From NCBI GenBank assembly GCA_022316685.1, contig JAKJHU010000046.1, forward strand, positions 1,356,001-1,420,000: 64,000 bases of DNA. The letters are read 5' to 3'. This stretch comes from Progne subis subis. Its lineage: Eukaryota; Chordata; Aves; Passeriformes; Hirundinidae. The first letter of the stretch is position 1; each line of letters starts with the position of its first letter. This document shows positions 52,301 through 64,000 of the stretch, piece after piece. Under the pieces are notes generated by a model. It searched no databases, was not told where the DNA came from, and was given only the letters and a program-made list of their open reading frames with translations. A program made the position numbers and the translations under genes.

Positions 52301-54440
52301 TCCTACCCTAACAAAGCTCCCTGGCAGAGGGAAAGAGTTTGGAATGAAGCACCAAACTGAAACCCAGAAGCTTTGGCTTCATTTTCTGTCTTTGTTACAG
52401 GCTGCCTATCAGTAAGGCAGTCACTTAACCTCTCTGAGTTTCATCTTCTATCATACAGAGACAGTAACACCTCCTTTGGCTGTCTTTTTGATCTAGAGTA
52501 AAAAGAAAGTGACATCTCCCCCCCCCTCCCATCTCAGCTAAGACATGTAGACACTACTGTGATTCTAATCAGTAACAGCATTAACTACTGTTTAAACAGA
52601 AGGGCCTACTTCAGTTTGAAATTTCCTTGATTTTATCTACTTAAAAATCTCTTCATAATTTCTCTGATTTTTTTTTCCTTCCTTTTTGAGAGAAGGTAGG
52701 AAGAAAGAAGTGACTTGTTTTGGGTTAATGGTTTAGTTCTGTCAGTGCTCCATGTATAGGGTCATAGAGAAGAAGCAGAGAACATAGATCCAAATGAGGA
52801 AATCTTTGTAAATTTAATTTTTTCATGAGGACCTCTCCTTAAAATGTGTTCTTCAGAGCTTAAATTTATAGGTGATGTGCAAATGAACAAATGTGTAACC
52901 CAGTCGTGTCCTTTTCAGGGAGCTACCTTAAAGTGATTCGGGTGGAGGTTCCCTCAATATATTCCCAGCATTTCATAGAATACACACCTTGCATCTTTCT
53001 GGTATTTTTTCTTGATGCTCAGTCTAAATCTTTCGCTAATGTGTTTCAAGCCATTGCAACTTTAATTATAGTCCTAAATCAGTTCTTCTTAGTGTTTACT
53101 GCAAATGGTTATCTTGGGTAAGCAATTGCCATATTCCTCACTAGTAACCAATTAAGCAGCCTGTAGCCACTTTCCTTTCTGTTTTGAAATAGTTTTTAAC
53201 AGAAAGATTTGAACAAAATACATCACATTCAGCAGTGGCAAAGACTGCCATTGAGAGGGTTCTATGCTACACTATCCTGTCTAGAGAAAGGTTATTCATA
53301 CATCCAGAAGACTGACTTTGCAGGCACGTGTACATGCTTGTGTTTGAAACTTCTAGGCTGACAACCCTTCAAATCCAGTTGCCCTCTCTTGGGACAGAAA
53401 CATGAACCTTTATTTCTCTTTGATTTCAGATCTGACACCACTGTGATCTCCATTATGAGTCTAGCAATATTAAAGTGTGTTCTGTACAGGCAGGACTGAC
53501 TGCTTGAGTTGAATGACTACATGTTGATCTTGGGGGAGCTGCAGGGGTATGTGTTTGTTTGGTTTTTAAATTCATCTTTTCCAGGTTGCGGGGAAAGGAG
53601 CCTTTAGACATTGCAAAATACATGTGGATTTAAGCAACTGTTGATTTCAGGAGCACCTTATAGTTTTCAACACTGCTTTATGAACTGATGAGGCTTAGTA
53701 GAACATTTCTTTTTAAGATCAAAAGATGTGACAGTTCACAAAATATGCATCGAAGAAACAAATTCATTCCCCGCATGCACCAAGAAGCACCACTACCTAC
53801 CAGAATCCCCTGATAAAGATTTCTTTAGCACAAATCCAGAAATTTGCACCCCATACTATGCACATACTTCAAGACAGACAGGTGTCTGCCAGCAGCAAAA
53901 GTCTGTTTTGTCTTACGAAGAATTACAATGGGGCAGAGCAGTCGTGGCTAGTTCAGCAAAAAGCGGGGCTGTGTGTGATGTGCAGTTCAGCTGAGGGGTG
54001 TTGGAAGGACTCAGTAAGAGCTGGAGCTGGCAGGTTCCTCTGGCCTCCAGCCTGTGCTTCTGCTCTGCCCACCCTGGCCCCCAGGTGCAGCAGCAGCCTG
54101 TCACTGCTGTAGGTACAGGGCTTCTGTAGGCAGAAAGGCAGGATTATTATTCCTTATGGCTAGACAGAGTTAACCCTCACCAAAGACAAATATGAGCACT
54201 TGTGACAGAGAGAGACAAGTTATATCCATTCATGGAAAGAAAAACAATCTTATGATCATGCAACTGAATTGTTTCTAATTAATTAATGATCTATATTTCA
54301 CACTGCTGAAGCAGAATCTGAGACACACTAGGAAAAAATCCTTCATGTGGCCCATCCTAATGCTGGCAAGGGTGTTGAGACACAGATTCCTTTATTAACA
54401 AGCTTTTCTGGAGCTTATAACTCACCCCTTAGTTTCACTC
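43326..54440. other. Presumed intergenic region upstream of KAT6B, proximal part
   Basis: I recognise no gene here. The region is AT-rich, with T-runs at 43760-43778, 44203-44216, 46107-46125 and around 50063-51590, and an A14 at 49462-49475. Open frames are all below about 95 codons and lack plausible exon boundaries or motifs. Some stretches (about 47140-47300, 47760-47840, 49430-49700 and 50200-50560) have unique, moderately GC-balanced sequence dense in developmental transcription-factor-like motifs. They are candidate conserved non-coding elements, judged by appearance only. Confidence 0.5.
43760..43778 (+). repeat. T19 homopolymer
   Basis: Nineteen consecutive T residues are followed by A5. 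A second run of equal length lies at 46107-46125. No retrotransposon body is recognisable next to either. Confidence 0.85.
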
Positions 54441-54449
54441 TCTTGTTGC

Positions 54450-54875
54450 TGGGCGCACACAATGAGAGGCTGGTACCACGTCAGGGAGCAGCAGTTGCTC
54501 CCTGCATCCCAAGAGCCAAAGGGCACCCCAGGACTGGCAGCAAGGGAGCAGGGAAGGGCAGACCCCGATATTTGAACCAAAAGTCGAACTCACCGGTGTG
54601 TGGTGATGAGGCCGGCCCGAGGTCAGGCCCAGCAGGACCTGTGTCGGGTCCCGTGATCCCTGGCAGGGCCATGGCGATGAGGCAGGGCCAAAGTCAAGGC
54701 CGAGCCGCAGAGCTGGTGTGGGCTGAGGCCTGGGAAAACAGATCCCACGGCCAGGCACAGGGCTGGCTGCGGCTGAGCCCCGTTACAGGGCCCAGGGCTG
54801 AGCTGGATTGGGCTCTGGGGCAGGGCTGGGGTGGTGGGGACGCTCCAGCTGAGACTGGTCAGGGCTGTTAATGCT
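54450..54875. other. GC-rich block with purine-rich imperfect repeats
   Basis: About 420 bp of G-rich sequence contain recurring CAGGGC, GGGCTGAG and GGCTGGGG-like units. A plus-strand frame of 174 codons (54347-54871) spans it, but the minus strand is also open over much of the same interval. The Gly/Ala/Pro/Arg-rich translation has no recognisable domain, so I do not call a gene. It could be a degenerate minisatellite or an unmethylated GC island. Confidence 0.5.
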
Positions 54876-55584
54876 CTCCCAGGGAGATGCACCACGTCCT
54901 CAAGTTTTCTTGGTAACTAAACGTCATGAGGAGTGCCATATATTGGCCTGCCAGATAGAGCAGGACTTTAATGTTTCACAAATAATAATCTGATCCTACA
55001 AACCCGTGTATATGTCACTGAGATCTTATTACAGCCTGGGTAAGAGGATGCTGGGTGTTTGCACTGATGAGGCTATTTCAGTATGATAAGCTGCACTAAG
55101 TGGGCTCAGTTTTGCATCAGTGGAGTGTATTTGCATATTGCACTGCCAGGGAAAAGAAAACTTTACATTTTGCAAGAGTTTGCCACGCACAAAAATGTCA
55201 CTGCAAATATCTGAGTATGTGAGCAGTTCCCATGAAGGCAGTACTCCGTGGAAGGTGCTAGCAAAGGTGAATTAAAGGGTGTGTGACATTTCCAGCATTT
55301 GGGATGCTCAGTGGAACACTCGTCTATATACTTTCAGGACATTTTACAATATCCATTGCCTTTCGATTTATAACATTTCACATGGAAAAAGACTGAAACA
55401 AATATTTTCGGCTTTAAGAATTCAAATAGTCTTTTGAAAGAATCATTATCAGAACCAGCCTGAACTCCAGCAAAATATTCTTATTCTCTTTCACTTCAAC
55501 CCTTGATATATGCTTTCTTGTAGAAAGGAAGCCTGGAAAAAGACTCTTTTTTTTTTTTCTCCCTACCAGCTGCTGATTTCCACG

Positions 55585-55670
55585 TTTGGTGTTTGTTCAT
55601 TTGGGTTGTGTTTTTTTGTTGTTGTTGTTGTTTTGGGTTTTGGTTTGGTTTGGTTTGGTTTTTTTTAGGT
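55585..55670 (+). repeat. (GTT)n/(GGTTT)n T/G-rich simple repeat
   Basis: Five GTT units, then GGTTT units, occupy this tract. It has the reverse strand polarity of the A/C-rich tracts inside KAT6B. Confidence 0.8.
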
Positions 55671-56155
55671 TTCAATTTTTTTCCCATTTTATAGGTTTTG
55701 AAACGGACAGAAGAAGGCAAAATGTATCTTTTATTTTCAATTCTATGTTGTATTGTGCATTTTTGTCTTAAAATTCTCCCATACATCTAATCCAATCTTA
55801 TTCCTAAATTAATACAATTATTTTAAGCCAGGGCTTTGAAAAGCTGGCACTACACGTAAAAAACTAAGAAGACAACTTTCATATTAAAACCCGAGTAACT
55901 TCATATCTCTATAGAATTGTAGATGCATGCTCATACATGCATATGCACACATATTTTTGGTGCAATGATATATGGTTTATATATAGGCTATTAAAATAAT
56001 GTAAACAATCTAAACAAAGCAGATTACCAGAAAATGTGCAGTAACAAGTTTAAGATCACAGTTGTGTTCTCTAAGTAAGCTGAGAATAGTCGTAACATGA
56101 ATAAGTTCTCTCCTCTCCTGCAATATTTGTGTTCAACGCTTTACCTACGGAAGTG

Positions 56156-56450
56156 ATTTGGGGGATGGGGAGGGATCCCGAGGCTCCGGGATGGTTTCTC
56201 CAGCCAGATTCAGGCTGGGTCTTGTTTGGCTGCGCCTTTCGCCGAGCGAGAGCGAGAGGCTCCCGCATCGCTTCAGACACCGCCTGGGACAGGCCTTGGG
56301 GCCTCTGCTGTGCCCTGCAATTCAAGCAGGACCTCTGATACAAACCAAGAGCCCAGTGCAAGCGCTCATCCCTCCCTCGGCCGCCCGGGAATGGAGCAAG
56401 CAGAAGGGAGCCTCAGGCCGGCCCGCGCCAGGCACAGCCATGGGTTAGTT
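56156..56450. promoter_or_regulatory. Orphan CpG-rich island
   Basis: About 295 bp have high CpG density in AT-rich surroundings, including GCGCCTTTCGCCGAGCGAG, CTCGGCCGCCCGGG and GGCCGGCCCGCGCC. It lies about 15 kb from the KAT6B promoter with no recognised gene beside it. In vertebrates such isolated islands often mark promoters of non-coding RNAs or CpG-rich enhancers. All frames through it are open because of composition, and none is recognisable. Confidence 0.55.
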
Positions 56451-56939
56451 ACCTCAGGCACCTCGGGAAGGAATTAATAAACAACCTCACCCACCAGCCG
56501 AGAGAGCAACAGCAACAAAAACGAAAGAGACTGCTGTAAACTGCGTTAATGCATGGATAATTCTCGTAGCAGATAGAACAGAAGGCACACAAAACATTGC
56601 TTTGGTAAATGGTGTAGAAAAAGCCTGTCAGCTATAGGTGTCAAATATATCCTTTGTAGTTTCACTGAGCTATTTTGCAGCACAACAATCAAGACAAATA
56701 TGTAGATCCCAATTATGGGACAAGAATCTTCTTGCATTGTGGTGCTAGGAGTTCCCTGCCAGTTTGCTTTGCAACATTCAGGTTTTTTATACTGAGCTGG
56801 GAGTGTGTGAGGGATCAGATCCCAAGTAAGACCCCGGTGCAGCTGCCAGGTGTGTTTGTGTAGCCTTGAGGGCACAGGGGCTGCATGGGTGAAGTGGAAT
56901 CACTTTCCCCACTTAAATTGTGCACAGAGAGAAAGAGCT

Positions 56940-57007
56940 TGGTGTTTGGTTTGGGTTTGTTTTCTTTTTTTCTTTGTTTTCCTATTTTTAGGGGGTTTTT
57001 TTGTTTG
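56940..57007 (+). repeat. T/G-rich low-complexity tract
   Basis: T-rich sequence with GTTTGG and GGGTTT motifs, similar to the tract near 55.6 kb. Confidence 0.65.
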
Positions 57008-57364
57008 GCTGTCACAATGTGCTTCATTTCTGGCTGACCGGCTTCTGTGCTTTAATATTGATGACTCTGCAGTTGGACTCCCCAGGTGATCATCCACCTC
57101 ACACTGTGCACAAAGACAGGGTCCTCTCCAACACATATCCACCAGAAGGTTCACCAGCAGGTGCTGAGTAGCCTCATGATTTTGTCAGGCCCCATAGGTT
57201 TGGAAAAATCATTTGCTGGACCACCAGGCAACAAGCAGCAGTTACATCTGGCAATCCTAAATCCAAAAGGGAAAATTATGGGATTTAAAGCCATCGGGGA
57301 CCATTCCACACCACACAGCAACTTTCTGACTTATTCCCTGCTCCAGCAAGGGCAAACACAGAGA

Positions 57365-57880
57365 TGAGGGCCCTGTCTGAGGGCCCTGAGAGCATGTCCC
57401 CTCCTGGTTGTTCGGCTCTCTGGGCTCAGGGCCAGCTTGGAGCTTGCAGAGCTGAGAGCTGCCACATTCCTCTGCTGGCCTTGGACACAGCCAGGGCTGA
57501 TACCACCTCCTGTGGGACCTGCTTTTAAGCTAAGCCTCTTCCATCAGGCCCCATCTGAGCTAAAGCTCCAGCGGTGTTGCAGCCATGCCCGTCCCTGCCT
57601 TTGGAGCCATTGCTCTGGACCTAAACCCTGACCTGGAGCTGACTTCCAGCCTGGTGTCAGACCTGTCTTTTCACCAGGAGCTGCCTGTTGTTCAGAGGGC
57701 TGTGCCTGGTCCCTGCTCCCTGCTCTGGACCTGCCTTGCTTGGCTCACCAGGGGGCTGTGGGACTGGTGAGACCCCTGCCCTGCTGGCTGTGGCGGTGTG
57801 CTCAGCTTCCAGCTCACCTTTCCTTGCAGAGAGACCGCTCTTGCTGCCTCCTGATGGGCTGTTCCTCTCAAAATCTCCAC
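57365..57880. other. GC-rich, CpG-poor block
   Basis: About 500 bp are rich in CCTG/CAGG motifs and include a direct repeat of GAGGGCCCTG (57367 and 57380 region). CpG is rare, unlike the island at 56.2 kb, so this looks like GC-rich spacer rather than a promoter. No protein is recognised on either strand. Confidence 0.4.
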
Positions 57881-60800
57881 AGCTTTTAAAGACTGATGAT
57901 CTCAGCAAAAATGTTAACCCATTTCCCTTCACAGAAGAGCAGAAATGGTGGATTCATCCTGGAATCAAACCTACCACTAATGATACTGAACCATGAAAGG
58001 AGAAAGCGAATAGTCTTACATTGTTTCCTCTCTCCCAGGGCTAAGAGCGTTGGTCTGGACACTTCAGGAACTCTTCTTCTTAGACCTCCAGCCTTTCTAT
58101 ACACAAAGTATAGAGGTGTCCTGGAAATAATGCCATGAATTCACAAGCAGAAGAAAACAAATTTTGTGAGCAGTGGCACTTGGAACCCTTGGAGTCCAGT
58201 GGGTCTTTGGTTTTATGCCCTTCTGCCCAACATTGCAACTTGCATCACACAGTTAATAATATCACTACACCATGTAAATAATATCAATACACCAGAAAGT
58301 GGCACGAGACTAAAAAAAAAGTAAAAAATTTGCTCTTTGAACAGTGAGTAAGACAGAGGGGGTCTGGGGAAGCTGTTGTCAACCCATCTTCTTTTCTTCC
58401 TCCCCTTCTTTCCTCTCATGCCTTCTTCCCTCTGCCCCTTCTGATTTTGCTAGACACTCGGCCCCGTTCCTGGAAGAAATCTATTTGTGCCTACTGCAAA
58501 ACTCTGCAGCAGCTGCTCAGACCTTTTCCTACCCCTGTGTTGTGATGCAGTCATGATTTTACCAGAAAAGTGGTATTCGCCTGCCATGAACCCGAAAGAG
58601 TTCAACGCTGATTAGGAAGGAAGGCTGGCTGGCAGGCAGGCAGCATGACTGACTGAGCCTGGTTTCCTTAGGAACCCAGACTGAGAAAGTGAGAAAGTAA
58701 GAGCATGTGTGCTCTGGTAGGCAGTGAATAATCCATTAAAACTCTTAATTAAGAATTTAAACATGTGTCTGCTAATTACATCACCCTTCTCCTGCCCTCA
58801 AAAAGCAGCAAATGAGCATGGCTGCACACCTGCCTGTGTGTTTATTTCCTTAGGATGCTGCTCACTTGCTCAGCAACACAAATACCAGCTCAGGTAGCAG
58901 CTGCCATTGTAAAAACATTCTGGGGAAAAGTGATGACAAATATTTTCTTTTTGTTAATGAATGGCCAAACTGTTCACAGAAATCCTGCTCACTGTTGCTG
59001 CATGTCCTGAATTTGTTGATTTTTTTCTCACATATCAATCCTGATGCTAGGAGTTCTCATCTCAGGCAGGGCTATTTAATGCCAGCAACACACACTTGGC
59101 TGAACAGCTACCTGAATACCTGAAAAAGAGAAAAAGCAGGCTGCAAGGATATGGAAACGAACATGGGCATTGTCTGTAAACTCAAAACCTGCAGAGAATG
59201 GTCTGCCAAGGCTCTGGACCCTCTGGAGATTCTCGGTCCTGCAGGGATAGTGTAGTGCTCCACATTTGAAGCACACATGGGGTGGGGAGCCTTAGCCAGG
59301 TAAAGGGAGAGCTCCGATTAACTGTTATCCATGCAAATGGGCACTCCTAGGAAATGAAGCCTGCTTCCCCCTCAGTAGTGACCCTGCAGTGAATCTCCTC
59401 TGGTATACGTAGCCTCTTCAGCTGCTCTCAGTTGGCTGGGTTGCAGCCACTTGACATCGGGCCACAGCCTCTGATTTGGGAAGGCTGTTTTATTCACAGC
59501 CTAGAGGAGTAGGATCATGTTCAACATTGCTGTTGTTATTTATTACAGTCATGAATTTGGCAGGAATTAGCCAGATTCTGGCAGGTAGCGTATGTCTCTG
59601 TACATCAGCATAACTGTGCTGCGCTATAGTGGGTACACTGGGTGAAAAATCAGTTCCCTGGTTTTTGGCTCCTGTCAAAACAGGCAGAGGCCAGAGCAGG
59701 AGGGCATGTGTGTCCACTGGCACACATATGGACACTCTCACCAGATGCTCACCCAATATGCTCTCCTCGAGACCTGCCTTCATACCATGGTCCTGCTGTG
59801 GTAAAGGCTACTGAGCCTCTTAGGAAAGGGTCCAGCTGGGATGTGGTTTGTTTCCTTGAGGTACTGAGAACCTCACTGGTACTTCTCAAGGCCCTCTTTG
59901 ACTTGACCCAAAAAAGACTGAACAGACAGCAAAAAACTCTGAACTCCCACATCCCGACACTGTGCATCACTAACAAAGCTGCCTCAAGACTGAGTGACCT
60001 TAGGAGGTTATCTTTAAAGTGATGTTTAATGCATTCGCTGCCTGTTTAAAAGCCTCACAGATGATGTCTTGGGATGATGTACTAGAGGAGGCTTCATTGT
60101 CCTCAGGGGTACAGACAAGGAAACGGCTGCTCCACTGCTATGTTTCCCATGTTGAGCTCACATTCCAAGATGGCTGGAGTCAGGCAACTCAATTTAGGGG
60201 CTGCCAGAATCACTGAATGATTTTTCATTGAAGCGTCTGTTATGGCAGGGTAAAGATATTAAAAAGTGGGGATTGTTAAAATCTGAGGTATATGTAGAGT
60301 TTAGGATGCCATTGGGCAAATCTAGGAGCATATGAAATCCCCAAACAAGGCCATAAGGTTAATTTGCTCTAGTCAGAAATACTGGGGGTAGCAGGATTGG
60401 GCTCTCGTCACAAGGGAGGGAGGCCAGAGGTGCAATACAAAATAAAGGTCTGTGTTTACAGGGTGTCAGCTCCCAGTCCCAGGGCTGAAATCCCCTGAAA
60501 GCTCATCTCTGCTGCTTTTGCCTTTCCCCCTTTGACAGCAGTGTGATGTGAGCATCTGCCTGGTTTACTTGGTAGAACCCTGCTGGACAGCATCTGCAGC
60601 TGTGGGGTTTTGTGGGGGTGAGGGAGCACTTTGTTGAGGTGAGTGTTTGACACAGGCTCATCCACTCTCCCAAATGCCCTCAGGTCACTCTGCTGCTGAC
60701 CAGGCTGAGCCTTCTATATTGCTTTTGCCCAGCTGGAAGACTGCAGTGGCAGAGCCCTTGAGGACATCCTGAGGCACTCCACTTGTTTGTCCTCTCCAGC

Positions 60801-63800
60801 CCAGACCCCACAGCACAGAGTGAAGCAGCGTGGTGGGGGGAACCAAGGCACAGGCACAGGGCCTGGGTTTCTGCAGGTCAGCATCACCAGCCTGCATGTT
60901 GCAGGGGAGAAGCTCCCAAAGCTTACACCAAAACCTGCTCTGGGAGTGGGAGGATGTGTCTACAGCTGCGTGCCCCAGACAAAGCTCAATTACATTCCGT
61001 TTGTGTAAAGAATGAGTGCGTTTAATCCATAAACTGTAACAACCAAAAAGTCATTCCACTGAGTAGCAAGATCATCCACCACTTGGGAGTACCCAGAACT
61101 ATTTACAAAATGTTTTCGTACTTCAACAAGGAAGAGGCTGCATATTTCTGACTGTGGAGCAGAAGGCAATCCTATAATAATGCCTCATCTTTACCAATCA
61201 TTCCAAACCATTCAGATGAAATATCCTGCATTCTCTTTTGGACTGTAATGAAGCTCCTGTTGAACCAATTATTCACTAGCTATTCATGTATTGTCAAAAA
61301 GGAAATCGCACAAGCTTTGTCATTAGGAATAAGATTTGATTGGCAAGGCACATGGCTTTGGGGCGGGTTTGCTTATTCCACCTTTTTGCTCTCAAGCCAT
61401 AGCTTTCAGCTGGCAATTTCCACTGCTATAATCTGATGGAAAGTGATAAAATGCATCAGACTGCAGTACTCAAATGAGAAAACACTCCAGATTAGTAGGA
61501 ATATAATTATGTTTTTCATGACATTGATTTTTTATTTTCTAACTGATAAAAGTAAACAACTAAGGGGGGGGGAGTGGGGGGGAAGTGCCAAAAACCAACA
61601 TTTAGACTTTAGTGGGATAATTAACTCAGCAATTAAACATATTTTGTATGCAGCATTTGTCCTCCCGAGCACACAGCATATGTGACGTTTGTCCTTCATT
61701 CAAATTCTTGCTTCATGCAACCTTTTTATCAGCAGGAGTGGCAGCCGGTGGGAGTCCTGCATGAAGGCTCTTCCATAGTGCTTTCCTTTTAAAGCTGAGT
61801 ATTCACAGCTAGGATTTGGAAGGAAAGGGGCAGCCAAACAGAATTGTGAAATGAGCAGAATTGAGAGGCAAAAGGTCTGTGCAACAGGCATTTGTGTCTG
61901 TCTTCTTTTTGCCAGTGATGTTTGGAGGGGAAGTAAACCAAGGCCCTCGTGATCCTTTCTGCCATGCGTGCTACCCAACAGCTGCACAGCTCCACTGACT
62001 GGGGCTGCAATGGCAAATGCCCTGTGCTCTGCTCCCACTTGATATCACAGCATTGGGATGGGCAGGTTATACCCATGGAAAATTAAAGAACAAGAATTAA
62101 AGCAAATTAAATCAAAGAGGCCAGCCCTAGGGCTCCCTGCTGGTGTAACAGAGTTGATTTCTCACTACTGTGCGAAATACAGGAAGAGACATAAGCAATA
62201 ATGCATTGTGAGAAATCCCACTGGTCTTTTTAGCACAGGATAGTTCTTCCATCCTCAGTTCATCAAAGAGTGAGTAAGTCTTTAGGGAAGCTGATTTTCT
62301 TGGATTTTCTCTCCTGTGATACAGAGGAGATGCCCTCCCCACTGCCCCATCTTTATCACTTTTAGAAAAATGAGGCCATTAGGAAAAAGCTCCTCATCTA
62401 GGATAAATAAAATATACTCCTCGTGACTTTGTAGGTAGGATGAAGAGGGACAAGCAAACACTGTATTGGGCAGAGGTGAGCAGATCTGTCATGCTCAGGA
62501 TGACACAGTACTTCTGCACGTCAACAAAAACTGCAAAGCTGTAGGTGATACTGTGCAAGTTAATACCCAAGCACACTACAATTATCTTTTTTTCTTTGAG
62601 ACAACAATATGTGAGGCTTTCTTCAGGGCAGAACTCTGAGCCTCAGGGAAACTCAAATAACTTGCTATTCTGTGAGATTCCCATGGCCCAATTTAAGCTG
62701 CTGCTGCTGCTGCTGCAGGGTAGAAGGGCTAACTTCTGAGCTCGCATAAATTTCTATAGTAAACACACTATGACAAGTCATTCCAAATTAATTTCTTCCT
62801 CTCCCAAGCTGAATTTGCTAGGTTATGTGCTAAAATCTTGTTTCTTGCTTTGTCCTGAAACGTTGTGGTGCATAATAAACATCAAGTCCCAAAAGGCTGT
62901 TTTACTGCTTATTTCAGGCAATGAAATATATTAGGTACGTATTCGTGTTACATGCAAAACACCCTGTATCTGGAGCACAGCCTTCCCCAAATCCAGAGTG
63001 TTCATCTTGTGAGATCTGTCATCCTCTACGGAACGCAAAAGTTGCACCGACAAAAGCTTTTTACTATCAGACATAAAATGTGTTTGTTATTGTACTGACC
63101 TTGGGAGACAAATAGGGAAGCTTTGTCCTTACCCTGCAAGACAGCCACAGCAGCTGGCTATGCTTTAGGACAGGCCAGACTAAAATAGGTCTGTCCATGT
63201 GAGAGGCTGATAGAAGAACCCTGGAAATTCTGCAAGTTATTTGAGTGACATTAATAGACCCCAAAATAAGTAATATCTCTGAAAATGAATCCCAAAGTTA
63301 GATCAATGATTTAATTTATAATTCACTGATCCACAGATATGACAACAATCTAATTTTTTGAAAAAAGCTACTGTGATTGGCAACTGCCTCACCCCTTAAA
63401 AAAACCCCAAACCTACTCTTTTTATAAAGCAAACCGGGGCAGGAGGTGTGTTTGAGCTCTGCCTTGTCCTCTGGAGGGACACTGTGTAGCTGGGGCAGCA
63501 TGGCCTAATCGCTTACATTTGGTAATTACCACCACAGAGGAACAGTCAGCAAATACAGAGGGGATGAGGAAATGTAACTATTCCCAGGGACCCAAAAAAT
63601 AGGTATGTTCCAAGTAGAGCAATTTTTAGGTACAGTGAAGTGTTACTTCTAGCATGGATAAGAAAAATAATAGGTAGAATGAGAGGCGATTTTCAAGCTG
63701 AACCTTTCTTGAAATATTCTCTCATATGCTGTTATTATTCCACAGTAATGCTTCTTTTAGGGCAATATTTTACACCAATGTTACCATCTCCATGGCACCA

Positions 63801-64000
63801 CAGACAGAGAGCCTTTCTAAGCACACAATTTCTCTCACACTCAGTTTAGGAGCTCTTCCATTTTTTTATGCATTTACACTGCACCGCTGGCTTATTTGAT
63901 GTGGAATAATGATAATGTTTTGCTTTTCTTCATTCCAGCCCTTACTCAACCTCCTTTACAAATGTCACTCGGGAGTGCCAGGGCCTTGGGAGGCAGAGAG
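57881..64000. other. Presumed intergenic region, distal part
   Basis: I see no recognisable exon, RNA gene or transposon here. Contents are AT-rich unique sequence, a GGCT/GGCA micro-repeat near 58619-58645, a TAAT-motif-rich stretch near 58725-58790, a double G-run (G9 at 61564-61572 and G7 at 61576-61582) and the (CTG)6 repeat. In mammals ADK lies upstream of KAT6B in the same orientation. I did not see the ADK C-terminal exon on the minus strand, so it probably lies beyond the window if synteny holds. Confidence 0.5.
62698..62715 (+). repeat. (CTG)6 trinucleotide repeat
   Basis: There are six uninterrupted CTG units in an otherwise unremarkable intergenic stretch. The short frame crossing it gives a leucine run and has no other coding support. 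Confidence 0.85.

Noticed and set aside
52891..53121. Hydrophobic 76-codon plus-strand frame resembling a membrane segment
   Set aside because: The hydrophobic translation fits T-rich DNA. It has no convincing splice sites, start context or family resemblance.
43066..64000. ADK exons expected from mammalian synteny
   Set aside because: No frame resembling adenosine kinase was seen on either strand, so it is not annotated.

Overview
The window looks like avian nuclear DNA. It is mostly non-coding vertebrate sequence holding fragments of CR1 LINEs, which lack a poly(A) tail and end in ATTCTATG-type sequence, and a single recognisable protein-coding exon. A turtle or crocodilian is not excluded. 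I saw no bacterial, viral or organellar gene organisation, and nearly every open frame is an intron or spacer shadow.

The one secure gene is KAT6B (MORF), the lysine acetyltransferase, on the minus strand. The exon with its start codon spans about 34244-35140. It has a polypyrimidine tract and AG acceptor at its 5' end, 276 nt of 5'UTR containing three short upstream ORFs, and 621 nt encoding residues 1-207 (winged-helix and linker-histone-like modules). It ends at a consensus CAG/GTAAGT donor. The exons for the PHD fingers and the catalytic domain were not found, so positions 1-34243 are read as one long intron that runs out of the window.

The KAT6B promoter is a strong CpG island at about 40315-41560. 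It carries an AAAATGGCGGC YY1 element at the likely TSS, minus-oriented CCAAT boxes, GC boxes and a G4-capable C-rich tract. A non-coding first exon probably ends at a GTGAGT donor after 40615, giving a first intron of about 5.5 kb (35141-40614). GC-rich sequence continues to about 43065, broken by a (CT/CGCT) tract and a pure A40 run.

From 43066 to 64000 I see no recognisable gene. This is probably intergenic sequence upstream of KAT6B. In mammals ADK is the upstream neighbour, but none of its exons was recognised here. The stretch contains a CR1 scrap, T/G-rich simple repeats, one compact orphan CpG-rich island (56156-56450), two other GC-rich blocks and several segments that look like conserved non-coding regulatory DNA.

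No clearly novel system was found. The items most worth checking are the KAT6B leader uORFs, a perfect 19-bp hairpin at 10129-10169, the orphan CpG island at 56.2 kb, and an apparent reversal of strand composition at the KAT6B island.
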